DNA of 64,000 nt from Oleiphilus messinensis. Its GTDB lineage: Bacteria; Pseudomonadota; Gammaproteobacteria; Pseudomonadales; Oleiphilaceae. Shown one piece after another: positions 56,891-64,000 of this stretch. The notes under the pieces are model-generated. The model was not told the origin of the DNA. It made no database searches and worked only from the letters and a program-made list of their open reading frames with translations. Both the position numbers and the translations under genes were made by a program. Within the stretch, counting starts at the first letter, position 1. The number at the start of each line of letters is the position of its first letter. The stretch spans positions 779,501-843,500 of the forward strand of contig NZ_CP021425.1 in NCBI RefSeq assembly GCF_002162375.1, given 5' to 3'.

Positions 56891-58150
56891 ATGACAAAAG
56901 ATAAAACAGTGACGGATACCGGTAAACCCAAAATTGGTTTGGCCCTTGGAGGAGGGGGACCATTAGGGGGAATCTATGAAATAGGTGCACTTCGGGCATT
57001 GGACGAATCACTAGATGGCGTGGATTTTAATGATCTTTATGTCTACGTCGGGGTCAGCGCGGGCGCTTTTGTCGCTGCAAATCTGGCCAATCAAATGACC
57101 TCTGCCCAGATGTGTCGAATTTTTGTCAAGAACGAAGCCGAGGTACACCCGTTTCACCCCGAAGTGTTTTATCGGCCTGCAATACGGGAATATTTGAAGC
57201 GCACGGTCTCCGTGCCGGGGTTGTTGGTGGAGGCGCTTGCACGGTTTGTGACCACGCCGCACGATCAAAGCCTGTTGGATGCGTTAACCGTCCTGGCGCA
57301 AGCGATTCCGGCCGGGCTATTCGATAACTCCGGTTTACAGGAATATTTGCAGCGCTCCTACAGCATGCTTGGCAGAACGAACGATTTTCGTCAACTGAGT
57401 CGTCGATTGTATTTGGTTGCAGCAGACCTGGAGAGTAGTGAAGCGGTGCGGTTTGGTGCGCCGGGTTATGATCATGTACCGATTTCCAGAGCCGTTCAAG
57501 CCAGTGTTGCGTCCCCTGGACTTTATGTGCCCGTGGAATTGGACGGCCGCTATTACATGGATGGCACGCTCCGGAAAGGGATGCATGCCTCGGTGGCTTT
57601 GGAAGAGGGCGCGGATTTGGTCATTGCTGTAAACCCGCTTGTGCCCATTGATGTCAGTGAAGCCGTGGCAGCTGGTACAATGAAGCCTGGTGCACTTACG
57701 AATAGTGGCATGCCAAATATATTAGCGCAAACATTTCGAACAATGGTTTATTCCCGTATGAAAGCCGGGATGACGATGTACGAAACAGAATACCCGAATG
57801 CCGATATTGTGCTATTTGAGCCAACTCGGGAAGATGCAAAAATGTTTTTCTCGAACGTATTTAGTTTCCAGTCGCGCAGGATGGTTTGTGAGCACGCGTA
57901 TCAGATGACACGTCAGAATTTATTGAGTCGTGCAGATGAGTTGGAAAAAACGTTTGCCCCTTACGGCATTACGCTACGTCGCGATATTCTCGAAGATGAG
58001 CAGCGAACCATTAGTACGAGTCTCTACGGTGAGATGCTTCCTGTATATGTTGCCAAAGAGCGTGAAGAAAAGACGGGTTACTTAGGCCGTATTGGTTCCG
58101 GATTGGAAAATGTCGCGGATTTCTTGCAAAGTGCGAGACAAATTATTTGA
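56891..58150 (+). CDS. Patatin-like phospholipase
   Basis: 419 residues. The patatin fold: oxyanion GGGGPLGGIYEIGALRAL (20-37), nucleophile GVSAG (Ser56) and the Asp of MDGTLRKG (Asp224) form the Ser-Asp dyad. Residues ~250-419 are a long helical C-terminal part beyond the core. Members hydrolyse phospholipids or act on lipid esters. No signal peptide is seen, so it is likely cytoplasmic or peripherally membrane-bound. It has its own 285-bp leader after ptsP, which contains a TGCTAC/GTAGCA hairpin (56671-56692), and a strong terminator after it. The substrate cannot be told from sequence. Confidence 0.9.
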   Translation: MTKDKTVTDTGKPKIGLALGGGGPLGGIYEIGALRALDESLDGVDFNDLYVYVGVSAGAFVAANLANQMTSAQMCRIFVKNEAEVHPFHPEVFYRPAIREYLKRTVSVPGLLVEALARFVTTPHDQSLLDALTVLAQAIPAGLFDNSGLQEYLQRSYSMLGRTNDFRQLSRRLYLVAADLESSEAVRFGAPGYDHVPISRAVQASVASPGLYVPVELDGRYYMDGTLRKGMHASVALEEGADLVIAVNPLVPIDVSEAVAAGTMKPGALTNSGMPNILAQTFRTMVYSRMKAGMTMYETEYPNADIVLFEPTREDAKMFFSNVFSFQSRRMVCEHAYQMTRQNLLSRADELEKTFAPYGITLRRDILEDEQRTISTSLYGEMLPVYVAKEREEKTGYLGRIGSGLENVADFLQSARQII

Positions 58151-58221
58151 AAGTAGCAAATTAAGAAAAAATCGAATCAGTGTTGTCGAGTTAGCTGTCA
58201 GGGCGGATTTTGGTGCTCTGA

Positions 58222-58252
58222 CGGCGGAACAAAATTGTGTTCCATTCCGCCG
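58222..58252. other. 8-bp inverted repeat in patatin 3' region
   Basis: CGGCGGAA (58222-58229) pairs with TTCCGCCG (58245-58252) in the gap 58151-58556 between the patatin and DUF971 genes. It precedes the terminator at 58284-58340 and may be an additional structured tail or a protein site. Confidence 0.4.
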
Positions 58253-58283
58253 CCGAGCGGACAAAGTAGTTAGATTTTTTCAC

Positions 58284-58340
58284 ACCCTTCGTCCATACCC
58301 CTCCTATCAAACCCCATATATTAGGACGAAGGGTTTTTTT
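58284..58340 (+). terminator. Rho-independent terminator after patatin gene
   Basis: ACCCTTCGTCC (58284-58294) pairs perfectly with GGACGAAGGGT (58324-58334) over a 29-base loop, followed by seven Ts and an AT-rich tail. It is ~130 bases after the patatin stop. No further gene is seen up to 58556. Confidence 0.85.
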
Positions 58341-58556
58341 ATTTTAGGACAGCTCTATTTTATTGTCTATCGGTGAGCGCATTGTTCAGTAAATTATTTT
58401 ATTGAATGTGTGTATTCTTTCTGAATTAGAAAGACTAATTTCAGTTTCCAAAAGTTCGAGCCGGTTGCACCTTAACTGTTTTTTCTGAGTGGGAGCACTC
58501 TCTGTATACGCGGAATGCATTCACAGAAATTATCGAAGGTTGGTGAAGTGTGGTCG

Positions 58557-58925
58557 TTACGAAGGGTCACGAGATTTCCCGGAAGCATCAAGCTTATTCA
58601 GGTAGTTCTCCCAAAGTTCATCTTTTTCATGGCTGAGCTGATGAAGGTATTCCCAAGTATACAGTCCGCTGTCGTGGCCATCATCGAATGTAAACTTGAT
58701 GGCATAATTACCTGTTGTTGATATGTCGTTGATCCTCACGTTTCGTTTGCCGACTTGCAGTACCGCATTTTGATTGCCATGGCCTCTGACCTCTGCGGAA
58801 GGGGAGTGTACCCGGAGAAATTCTGCGCTCAGGCTGAATATTTCTGCTGGTGAGTAGGTCAGCTCGACCGTTTTGCGATCATCAGCCAGTGCTATTCGAA
58901 TAGGGGGCTTTGCCTTCATGTTCAC
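58557..58925 (-). CDS. DUF971 family protein
   Basis: 122 residues. The DUF971 (GBBH-like N-terminal) core: ELTYSPAEIFSLSAEFLRVHSPSAEVRGHG and YAIKFTFDDGHDSGLYTWEYLHQL. This domain can bind zinc or iron-sulfur-type ligands in some members, but the Cys/His set is reduced here. In relatives the gene sits next to hslVU, as here (~90 bp downstream of hslU, same strand). Function unknown; the link to protein quality control is only by position. Confidence 0.88.
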   Translation of the reverse strand: MNMKAKPPIRIALADDRKTVELTYSPAEIFSLSAEFLRVHSPSAEVRGHGNQNAVLQVGKRNVRINDISTTGNYAIKFTFDDGHDSGLYTWEYLHQLSHEKDELWENYLNKLDASGKSRDPS

Positions 58926-58957
58926 AGGTCTATGTAAGGTAAAATTGGAAGTGCATT

Positions 58958-58997
58958 CCGTACCAGGCTCGATAAAGATAACTTGAGCCTGGTACGG
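58958..58997 (-). terminator. 13-bp perfect inverted repeat after hslU
   Basis: CCGTACCAGGCTC (58958-58970) pairs perfectly with GAGCCTGGTACGG (58985-58997) with a 14-base loop, 20 bases after the hslU stop. In the hslU direction no T-run follows, while ATTTTT lies on the other side. It is probably a terminator or transcript-end structure. Confidence 0.5.
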
Positions 58998-59017
58998 ATT
59001 TTTGATCCGGGTGTTCG

Positions 59018-60340
59018 CTACAGTATATAGCGGCTCAAGTCTTCATCACCCGCCAGTTCTTCTAATTGTTCATTCACGTAGGTGCCATCAATCTTCAGGG
59101 ATGTCGTCAACGTATCACCTGCAGTAAAGGACGCATTTTCGAGAAGACGCTCCATTACTGTATGCAGGCGGCGGGCACCAATATTTTCCGTCTTTTCGTT
59201 AACTGTCCAAGCGATCTCCGCTATTCGGTCAATCGAGTCCGGTGTAAATTCCAGTTGCAGGCCTTCGGTATTCATTAGAGCTTGGTACTGCTCAGTCAGT
59301 GAGGCATCCGGCTCGGTGAGAATGCGCTTAAAGTCATCTGGAGTCAATGCTTCAAGTTCGACTCGAATCGGCAATCGGCCTTGCAGTTCAGGGATCAAGT
59401 CAGAAGGTTTGGAAAGGTGGAATGCACCGGATGCGATAAAGAGGATGTGATCTGTTTTGATCATTCCGTATTTGGTGCTGACTGTCGAGCCTTCAATCAA
59501 TGGGAGTAAATCCCGTTGAACGCCTTCCCGTGATACATCTGCACTGCCATGGTCCGAGCGCTTTGCTACCTTGTCAATTTCGTCGATGAAAACGATACCA
59601 TTCTGTTCAACAGCGGAAATGGCTTTTTGCTTCATTTCCTCTTCGTTAATCAGTTTGGCTGCTTCCTCATCTTGAAGGCGTTTGAGAGCATCACTGACCT
59701 TCATTTTACGACTTTTCTTTTTGTCGCCCGAGATGTTCGAAAACATACTCTGCAACTGATTGGTCATTTCTTCCATGCCGGGAGGTGCCATAATCTCAAC
59801 CCCGATCGGCGCGGCTTTCAACTCGATCTCGATTTCTTTGTCATTTAATTCGCCTTCTCTCAGTTTTTTGCGAAAAATCTGACGTGTAGAACTATCCTGA
59901 GGAGAGGTTTCATCAGAGCTTCTTGCGGGGGGCAGAAGTGCGTCCAATACTCTGTCTTCAGCCGCGTCCTGAGCGCGCTGGGACACCCGATCCATTTCTT
60001 TTTCGCGAAACATCTTGATCGACATTTCACACAGATCTCGAATAATGGACTCAACGTCTCGCCCGACATAGCCAACTTCTGTGAATTTGGTGGCTTCAAC
60101 TTTCAGGAAGGGAGCTTCAGCAAGCTTGGCTAGTCGGCGAGCAATTTCTGTTTTACCGACCCCGGTTGGACCAATCATAAGTATATTCTTCGGGGTGATT
60201 TCGTCCCGGATTGTTTCATCCAGCTGCATTCGGCGCCATCGGTTACGCAGTGCGATAGCAACCGCGCGCTTGGCACTTTCCTGGCCAATGATGTGTTTGT
60301 TTAATTCGTGTACAATTTCACGTGGAGTCATAGCGGACAT
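59018..60340 (-). CDS. hslU: ATP-dependent protease ATPase subunit HslU
   Basis: 440 residues from the ATG at 60340 (begins [20 protein letters not shown], with GGA upstream); a TTG at 60352 adds four residues. AAA+ Walker A GPTGVGKT (57-64) and Walker [10 protein letters not shown] (~250). The I-domain insertion lies ~110-240, and the ending LSRYIL is typical, as the tail docks into HslV. It unfolds substrates for HslV. Follows hslV by 64 bp in the same operon, as usual. Confidence 0.98.
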   Translation of the reverse strand: MSAMTPREIVHELNKHIIGQESAKRAVAIALRNRWRRMQLDETIRDEITPKNILMIGPTGVGKTEIARRLAKLAEAPFLKVEATKFTEVGYVGRDVESIIRDLCEMSIKMFREKEMDRVSQRAQDAAEDRVLDALLPPARSSDETSPQDSSTRQIFRKKLREGELNDKEIEIELKAAPIGVEIMAPPGMEEMTNQLQSMFSNISGDKKKSRKMKVSDALKRLQDEEAAKLINEEEMKQKAISAVEQNGIVFIDEIDKVAKRSDHGSADVSREGVQRDLLPLIEGSTVSTKYGMIKTDHILFIASGAFHLSKPSDLIPELQGRLPIRVELEALTPDDFKRILTEPDASLTEQYQALMNTEGLQLEFTPDSIDRIAEIAWTVNEKTENIGARRLHTVMERLLENASFTAGDTLTTSLKIDGTYVNEQLEELAGDEDLSRYIL

Positions 60341-60404
60341 GATAGGTTCCAAGTTCAGTCTTTTGCGCTGTCAGTTTGACGTGTCACACAACAGGTAATC
60401 AAAT

Positions 60405-60935
60405 TCAACCGTTCTTATTAATTTCTTCAATGGTCTGATGATGATTTGTATAGATGCAAATATCTCCAGCAATATTCAGGCCTTTCTCTACAATTTCCTT
60501 CGCGGAAAGTTCGGTATTATCCAACAGAGCCCGAGCAGCGGCCTGTGCATAGGGACCACCTGAGCCAATGGCAATCAAGCTATCCTCTGGCTCCACCACA
60601 TCACCATTACCGGTGATGATCAGCGAGGTTTCCTTGTCTGCAACAGCCAGGAGTGCTTCAAGTTTTCGCAGTGCGCGATCCGTTCGCCAATCTTTAGCGA
60701 GTTCAACTGCGGCCCGAACCAAATGCCCTTGATGTTTCTCAAGCTTGCCTTCAAACCGCTCAAACAGGGTGAAGGCGTCCGCAGTGCCTCCAGCGAAGCC
60801 CGCGATCACTTTGCCGTGATAAAGTCGTCTGACTTTCTTCGCGTTTCCTTTCATTACCGTGTTGCCGAGGGAGACCTGTCCGTCTCCACCAAGCGCAACT
60901 TGATCGTCGCGCCTAACTGATAAAATAGTCGTCAT
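60405..60935 (-). CDS. hslV: ATP-dependent protease peptidase subunit HslV
   Basis: 176 residues. N-terminal threonine peptidase: after Met removal the sequence TTILSVRRD has Thr as nucleophile. Core motifs: [25 protein letters not shown] and [20 protein letters not shown], then [16 protein letters not shown]. Forms the double-hexamer peptidase with HslU rings. It is followed by hslU on the minus strand; the SPOR gene lies upstream. Confidence 0.98.
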   Translation of the reverse strand: MTTILSVRRDDQVALGGDGQVSLGNTVMKGNAKKVRRLYHGKVIAGFAGGTADAFTLFERFEGKLEKHQGHLVRAAVELAKDWRTDRALRKLEALLAVADKETSLIITGNGDVVEPEDSLIAIGSGGPYAQAAARALLDNTELSAKEIVEKGLNIAGDICIYTNHHQTIEEINKNG

Positions 60936-61055
60936 TCATTGACTCCGTTGAGCATCTTCCAGAGAGTATAGGGAGGATATGGTGACGGATTTGGAGCAAT
61001 TCAAGTTCTCTTCGCAAAATTACTCCTGAGGATTTGGCTATGTCCCTTGGTACCT

Positions 61056-61655
61056 TTACGGCTCTTTTGGAATTTTTTTGGTCAAGGGTTGGATATTGAT
61101 CGAAACAAGTTTATCGATTGCCCCATTCATTTTACTACGGGAGTAAAACGGCCCGACTTCCACTCGGTACCACGGACGCCCACTTTTATCATCGATACTG
61201 CTGACAGTGGCACGAAGTCCTTGAAAGCCAATCTGGGCTTTTTGGCGTTCGGCATCACTTGGGTTGCGGAATGACCCTGTCTGGAGGATGTAATTATATT
61301 GTTTTTTGTCTGCTTTAACTTTGGGGCGGTAAGCATCCACGTTGCTGGTTTCAATTTCGCTATTGGGTAGCATTTTATAAAATTCAAATCTCGATGATTC
61401 ATCAGGATTTTTCAGCTCGGGTTCTGCTTTTGCCATCTTGGGCTTTTCTTTCTCTGGGATTGCTGTTTTTGGCGTAATCTCAGCTGGTGCGGCTGGAGTA
61501 CTTTGTTGTCGAGGAACCTTATTGAGAAAATAGAGACCCGTCAGAAAAGCTGCAGATATGATAATAATTAGCAAAATATACCCAATTTTTCTGGTCCCCT
61601 TAGTTGCTGGGGCATTGTTGCGGCTCGACATTGGAGGAGCGTAATCTTTGGGCAT
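61056..61655 (-). CDS. SPOR-domain protein (FtsN-like)
   Basis: 199 residues. One membrane helix (~24-44, IGYILLIIIISAAFLTGLYFL) with a short cytoplasmic head, a Pro/Lys/Glu-rich periplasmic linker (~48-115), and a C-terminal SPOR domain (~118-195: YNYILQTGSFRNPSDAERQKAQIGFQGL, PWYRVEVGPFYSRSKMNGAI). SPOR domains bind denuded septal glycan, so a role in cell division is likely. It is at the usual place upstream of hslV. In relatives argS separates it from priA, but here priA follows directly. FtsN itself is longer and the identity is not certain. Confidence 0.9.
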   Translation of the reverse strand: MPKDYAPPMSSRNNAPATKGTRKIGYILLIIIISAAFLTGLYFLNKVPRQQSTPAAPAEITPKTAIPEKEKPKMAKAEPELKNPDESSRFEFYKMLPNSEIETSNVDAYRPKVKADKKQYNYILQTGSFRNPSDAERQKAQIGFQGLRATVSSIDDKSGRPWYRVEVGPFYSRSKMNGAIDKLVSINIQPLTKKIPKEP

Positions 61656-61759
61656 TTTTTGACCTTTTTTGAATCTATCTGAAGTGTATAGTTTGCTAGT
61701 TTGGCGGGCTTTTGTGAAGTTTGATAGAGATAATAGCGCAAGATATAAAACACAACATC

Positions 61760-64000
61760 TTACCCGATTTCTACTGGGTCAATATCTAAGCTGATTCGAA
61801 TCTGAGGATTCGGGGTAAAATCAGCGAGGATTGTTTGGATAGAACTGAGCCACTTTTGCATTTGGGGTTTAGTGGGGGTTTTCAGTGTGAGGTAAAATCG
61901 GTATCGATCTGCCTTTCTGGGCAACAAAGAAGGTAGCGGTCCAGATATACTCCCCCCCCCAACTAGCCGTTGCTGTTTGGTGTCCAGCCCAGTCGTAATT
62001 TTCTCAGCAATGTTTTGTAGCAAGGTAAAAGTGTCAGACTCATTTTTGCCCTCTCCCCGGATGTTTGTTATTGCGGAAAATGGAGGCAGTGTCATGAGTT
62101 CCCGCTCATGTGCGAGTGTTGTTGCTATGTGGTCATAGTCAAGCCGGGAAATGGCTTGCAAAATTGCATGGTGGGAGTGGCGAGTTTGAATAATCACCTG
62201 CCCCGGCTGCTGTGCACGACCTGCCCGGCCTGAAACCTGAATGAGCAGCTGGCTGAATTTTTCCTCTGCTCGGAAATCTGCTGAAAATAGCCCGTCGTCT
62301 GCAGCAACCACGACAACCAGTGTCACCTTTGGGAAATGATGTCCTTTGGCAAGCATTTGAGTGCCAACGAGCAGGGCCGCGTCTTCGGCAAGAATCTGGT
62401 GATAAAGGGTCTCCATCTGGTGCTTGCCGGAAACAGAGTCCCTGTCAATTCTGAAAAGCGGTGTATCGGGGTAGGTTTGCTCCAGAAACGCTTCTGTTTG
62501 CTGGGTGCCCTGGCCAAGCAATTTCAAGGTTGATTGATGGCAATCCTGGCAATGATTGGGGGCTGATGTTTGGTAATTGCAATGGTGGCAGCGTAATACG
62601 TGCCCTTTGTTGTGATAGGTAAGCCGCGCATCGCAGTGATTGCATTTGGCTATCCAACCGCATTCCGTGCAGGTTAGAGTCGGGGCAAAGCCTCGGCGGT
62701 TGAGAAAAACGAGAACCTGATGCCCATTTTTTAAATGAGATTCAATCGACTTAATCGTGGGGCGGGCAAGTCCGGCTTGTAATGGTCGCGTTTGTATGTC
62801 AATGAGTTCTACTTGAGGGAGCTGGATTGAGCCTGGTCGCTCGTTTAATGTTAACAGCTTATACTTCTTTTCGCGTGCATTGATGTAAGATTCCAAGGAT
62901 GGTGTGGCTGAGCCCAGAATAACAGGACAGTTGTGTTCTTTGGCTCGTTTAACGGCGATATCCCGTGCATGGTAACGAAAGCCATCCTGTTGTTTGTATG
63001 AGGTATCATGTTCCTCATCGATGATGATGCAGCCAAGCTTTTTAAAGGGATAAAAAACAGCAGATCGCGTGCCAATTAATACAGAGGCTCGATGGGTTTG
63101 GCAGAAATGCCAGGCTTCGAGCCTCTCGCTATTGTTCATTCCACTGTGGTGTACGACGAGCTTTGCATCCGGCAGGCGGGCTTGAAAACGTAAAAGGGTT
63201 TGCGGGGTCAGGTTAATTTCAGGCACGAGGACTAGAGCCTGGTATCCTTGTACCAAAAAATGTTCAATGATTTCCAGGTATACTTCTGTTTTACCGCTTC
63301 CCGTAATACCCTTCAACAAGTATGCCTGGAAGCAGTGTTCACCTGAAATTGCGGACTGCACGGCCTGTTTTTGCTCATCATTGAGGAGTAACTGGTCTGA
63401 GTCATCACTATCTCTTCTTTTATATGCTTCTATTTCCGGGATTACATTGTTATCTGTTATTAGTTTCTTTTGCTTCAGGGTCTTTAGTTGCTGGAGTTTA
63501 AAGCCCATGGATCGCAGGCTTTGTTCGTAAATGCCGTCGCTGGATTGACTCAAGGTGGTCAGTAGTTCTTTTTGTTTTTCAGCGTTTTTCCGAATTTGTG
63601 ATAAGTGTACATTCAGATTTTCAGCGGTTACGTCAGGCGTGTTAAGTTGCCATTTGCGGTATTTCTCCTGCTTCAACGCTTTTCCATGTCTGAATGGAGG
63701 GGGGAGGGCACTGAAAAGCGCTTCCCCCAGTGATGCCTGATAGTATTTGCTCGCCCAACGTAGCAGTAATATTAGGTGTTCCGGCATAACCGGGGATTCA
63801 TCGATGAGTTCTATAATTGGCTTGATTCGCGTGATGTCAATGGAGGGGCGAGGTGAGAGTTCGACAATGAGTCCGATTAATTGCCGATTGCCGAACGGGA
63901 CTTTGACGCGAGCACCCAAAGTTGCCTTCTCCAACTCTTTCTCACTCAGTTGATAATCAAAAGTTTGTTTTAACGGTATTGGAAGTGCGACTTTTATCAA
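61760..64000 (-). CDS. priA: Primosomal helicase PriA, 5' end beyond the window
   Basis: At least 746 residues; the frame is still open at 64000, where a TTG could be the start, so the gene may be almost complete. N-terminal DNA-binding part (VALPIPLKQTFDYQL, LGARVKVPFGNRQLIGLIVEL), helicase Walker A LLKGITGSGKTEVYLE (~226-241) and DEEH motif. The zinc region has CTECGWIAKCNHC and CHHCNYQTSAPNHCQDC. PriA restarts stalled replication forks. A run of nine G residues codes for three glycines in its last third. Confidence 0.96.
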   Translation of the reverse strand: MIKVALPIPLKQTFDYQLSEKELEKATLGARVKVPFGNRQLIGLIVELSPRPSIDITRIKPIIELIDESPVMPEHLILLLRWASKYYQASLGEALFSALPPPFRHGKALKQEKYRKWQLNTPDVTAENLNVHLSQIRKNAEKQKELLTTLSQSSDGIYEQSLRSMGFKLQQLKTLKQKKLITDNNVIPEIEAYKRRDSDDSDQLLLNDEQKQAVQSAISGEHCFQAYLLKGITGSGKTEVYLEIIEHFLVQGYQALVLVPEINLTPQTLLRFQARLPDAKLVVHHSGMNNSERLEAWHFCQTHRASVLIGTRSAVFYPFKKLGCIIIDEEHDTSYKQQDGFRYHARDIAVKRAKEHNCPVILGSATPSLESYINAREKKYKLLTLNERPGSIQLPQVELIDIQTRPLQAGLARPTIKSIESHLKNGHQVLVFLNRRGFAPTLTCTECGWIAKCNHCDARLTYHNKGHVLRCHHCNYQTSAPNHCQDCHQSTLKLLGQGTQQTEAFLEQTYPDTPLFRIDRDSVSGKHQMETLYHQILAEDAALLVGTQMLAKGHHFPKVTLVVVVAADDGLFSADFRAEEKFSQLLIQVSGRAGRAQQPGQVIIQTRHSHHAILQAISRLDYDHIATTLAHERELMTLPPFSAITNIRGEGKNESDTFTLLQNIAEKITTGLDTKQQRLVGGGSISGPLPSLLPRKADRYRFYLTLKTPTKPQMQKWLSSIQTILADFTPNPQIRISLDIDPVEIG
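61952..61960 (-). repeat. G9 homopolymer inside priA
   Basis: Nine C residues on the plus strand (G9 in the gene) encode Gly-Gly-Gly in the segment RLVGGGSISG, about 60 codons before the stop. Such tracts are prone to slippage; a one-base change would truncate the C-terminus. Confidence 0.9.

Overview
The window reads as chromosomal housekeeping DNA from a Gram-negative gammaproteobacterium. Evidence for this is lipid A/core LPS genes (waaA, hldE, gmhA, a lipid A-type acyltransferase), TolC, a trimeric-type porin, OmpW, NtrB/NtrC and MSHA-type pilus genes. Gene order recalls Pseudomonadales/Oceanospirillales: glnA..ntrBC, glnE-ilvE next to an LPS-core locus ending in waaA, then tolC-thiC-nudF-yqiB-cpdA-yqiA, HAD-rppH-ptsP, and priA-SPOR-hslV-hslU-DUF971. 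That comparison is from memory, not a search, and the genus cannot be fixed from sequence reading alone. I saw no rRNA, tRNA, CRISPR, IS element or prophage.

Layout. 1-6038: tail of an MSHA-like operon (mshO-, mshP- and giant mshQ-like genes). 6111-11145: nitrogen control on the minus strand (glnA, a DUF4124 secreted protein, ntrB, ntrC). A likely sigma-54 promoter with three NtrC-type boxes lies upstream of glnA. 11919-21471: typA, pip, dtd, a porin, a CYTH protein, a DUF547 protein, OmpW and a TrkA-N-type potassium channel. 21570-25640: glnE and ilvE; the ilvE leader has a short Ile/Leu/Val-containing reading frame and mutually exclusive hairpins, an attenuation-like design.

25680-37900: the LPS/envelope sugar locus. 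One minus-strand run holds an FAD oxidoreductase, an aldo/keto reductase, an O-antigen-ligase-like protein, a GT9 heptosyltransferase-like protein, gmhA, hldE and a GT4. It is followed by a lipid A-type acyltransferase, an ELM1-like protein with a GT4, and waaA. 38037-44553: tolC, then a TPP riboswitch with thiC, nudF, yqiB, cpdA and yqiA. 44787-49396: the glycine cleavage operon gcvT-gcvH-gcvPA-gcvPB with a split P protein. 49475-58150: an HDOD protein, rlmI, an imelysin-like lipoprotein coupled to a HAD phosphatase, rppH, ptsP and a patatin-like phospholipase. 58557-64000: DUF971, hslU, hslV, a SPOR protein and priA (its 5' end runs off the window).

How the genes fit together. GlnE, NtrB, NtrC and GlnA form a nitrogen circuit: GlnA keeps the tyrosine adenylylated by GlnE, and NtrC probably drives glnA through sigma-54. 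PtsP (a GAF-containing enzyme I) is the entry point of the nitrogen phosphotransferase branch in related bacteria. The LPS locus makes ADP-heptose, transfers sugars, and links lipid A assembly (acyltransferase, WaaA) to core/O-antigen steps. The most interesting items are the ilvE leader architecture, the FAD/AKR pair inside the LPS locus, the giant mshQ-like protein, and several small repeat or hairpin elements.
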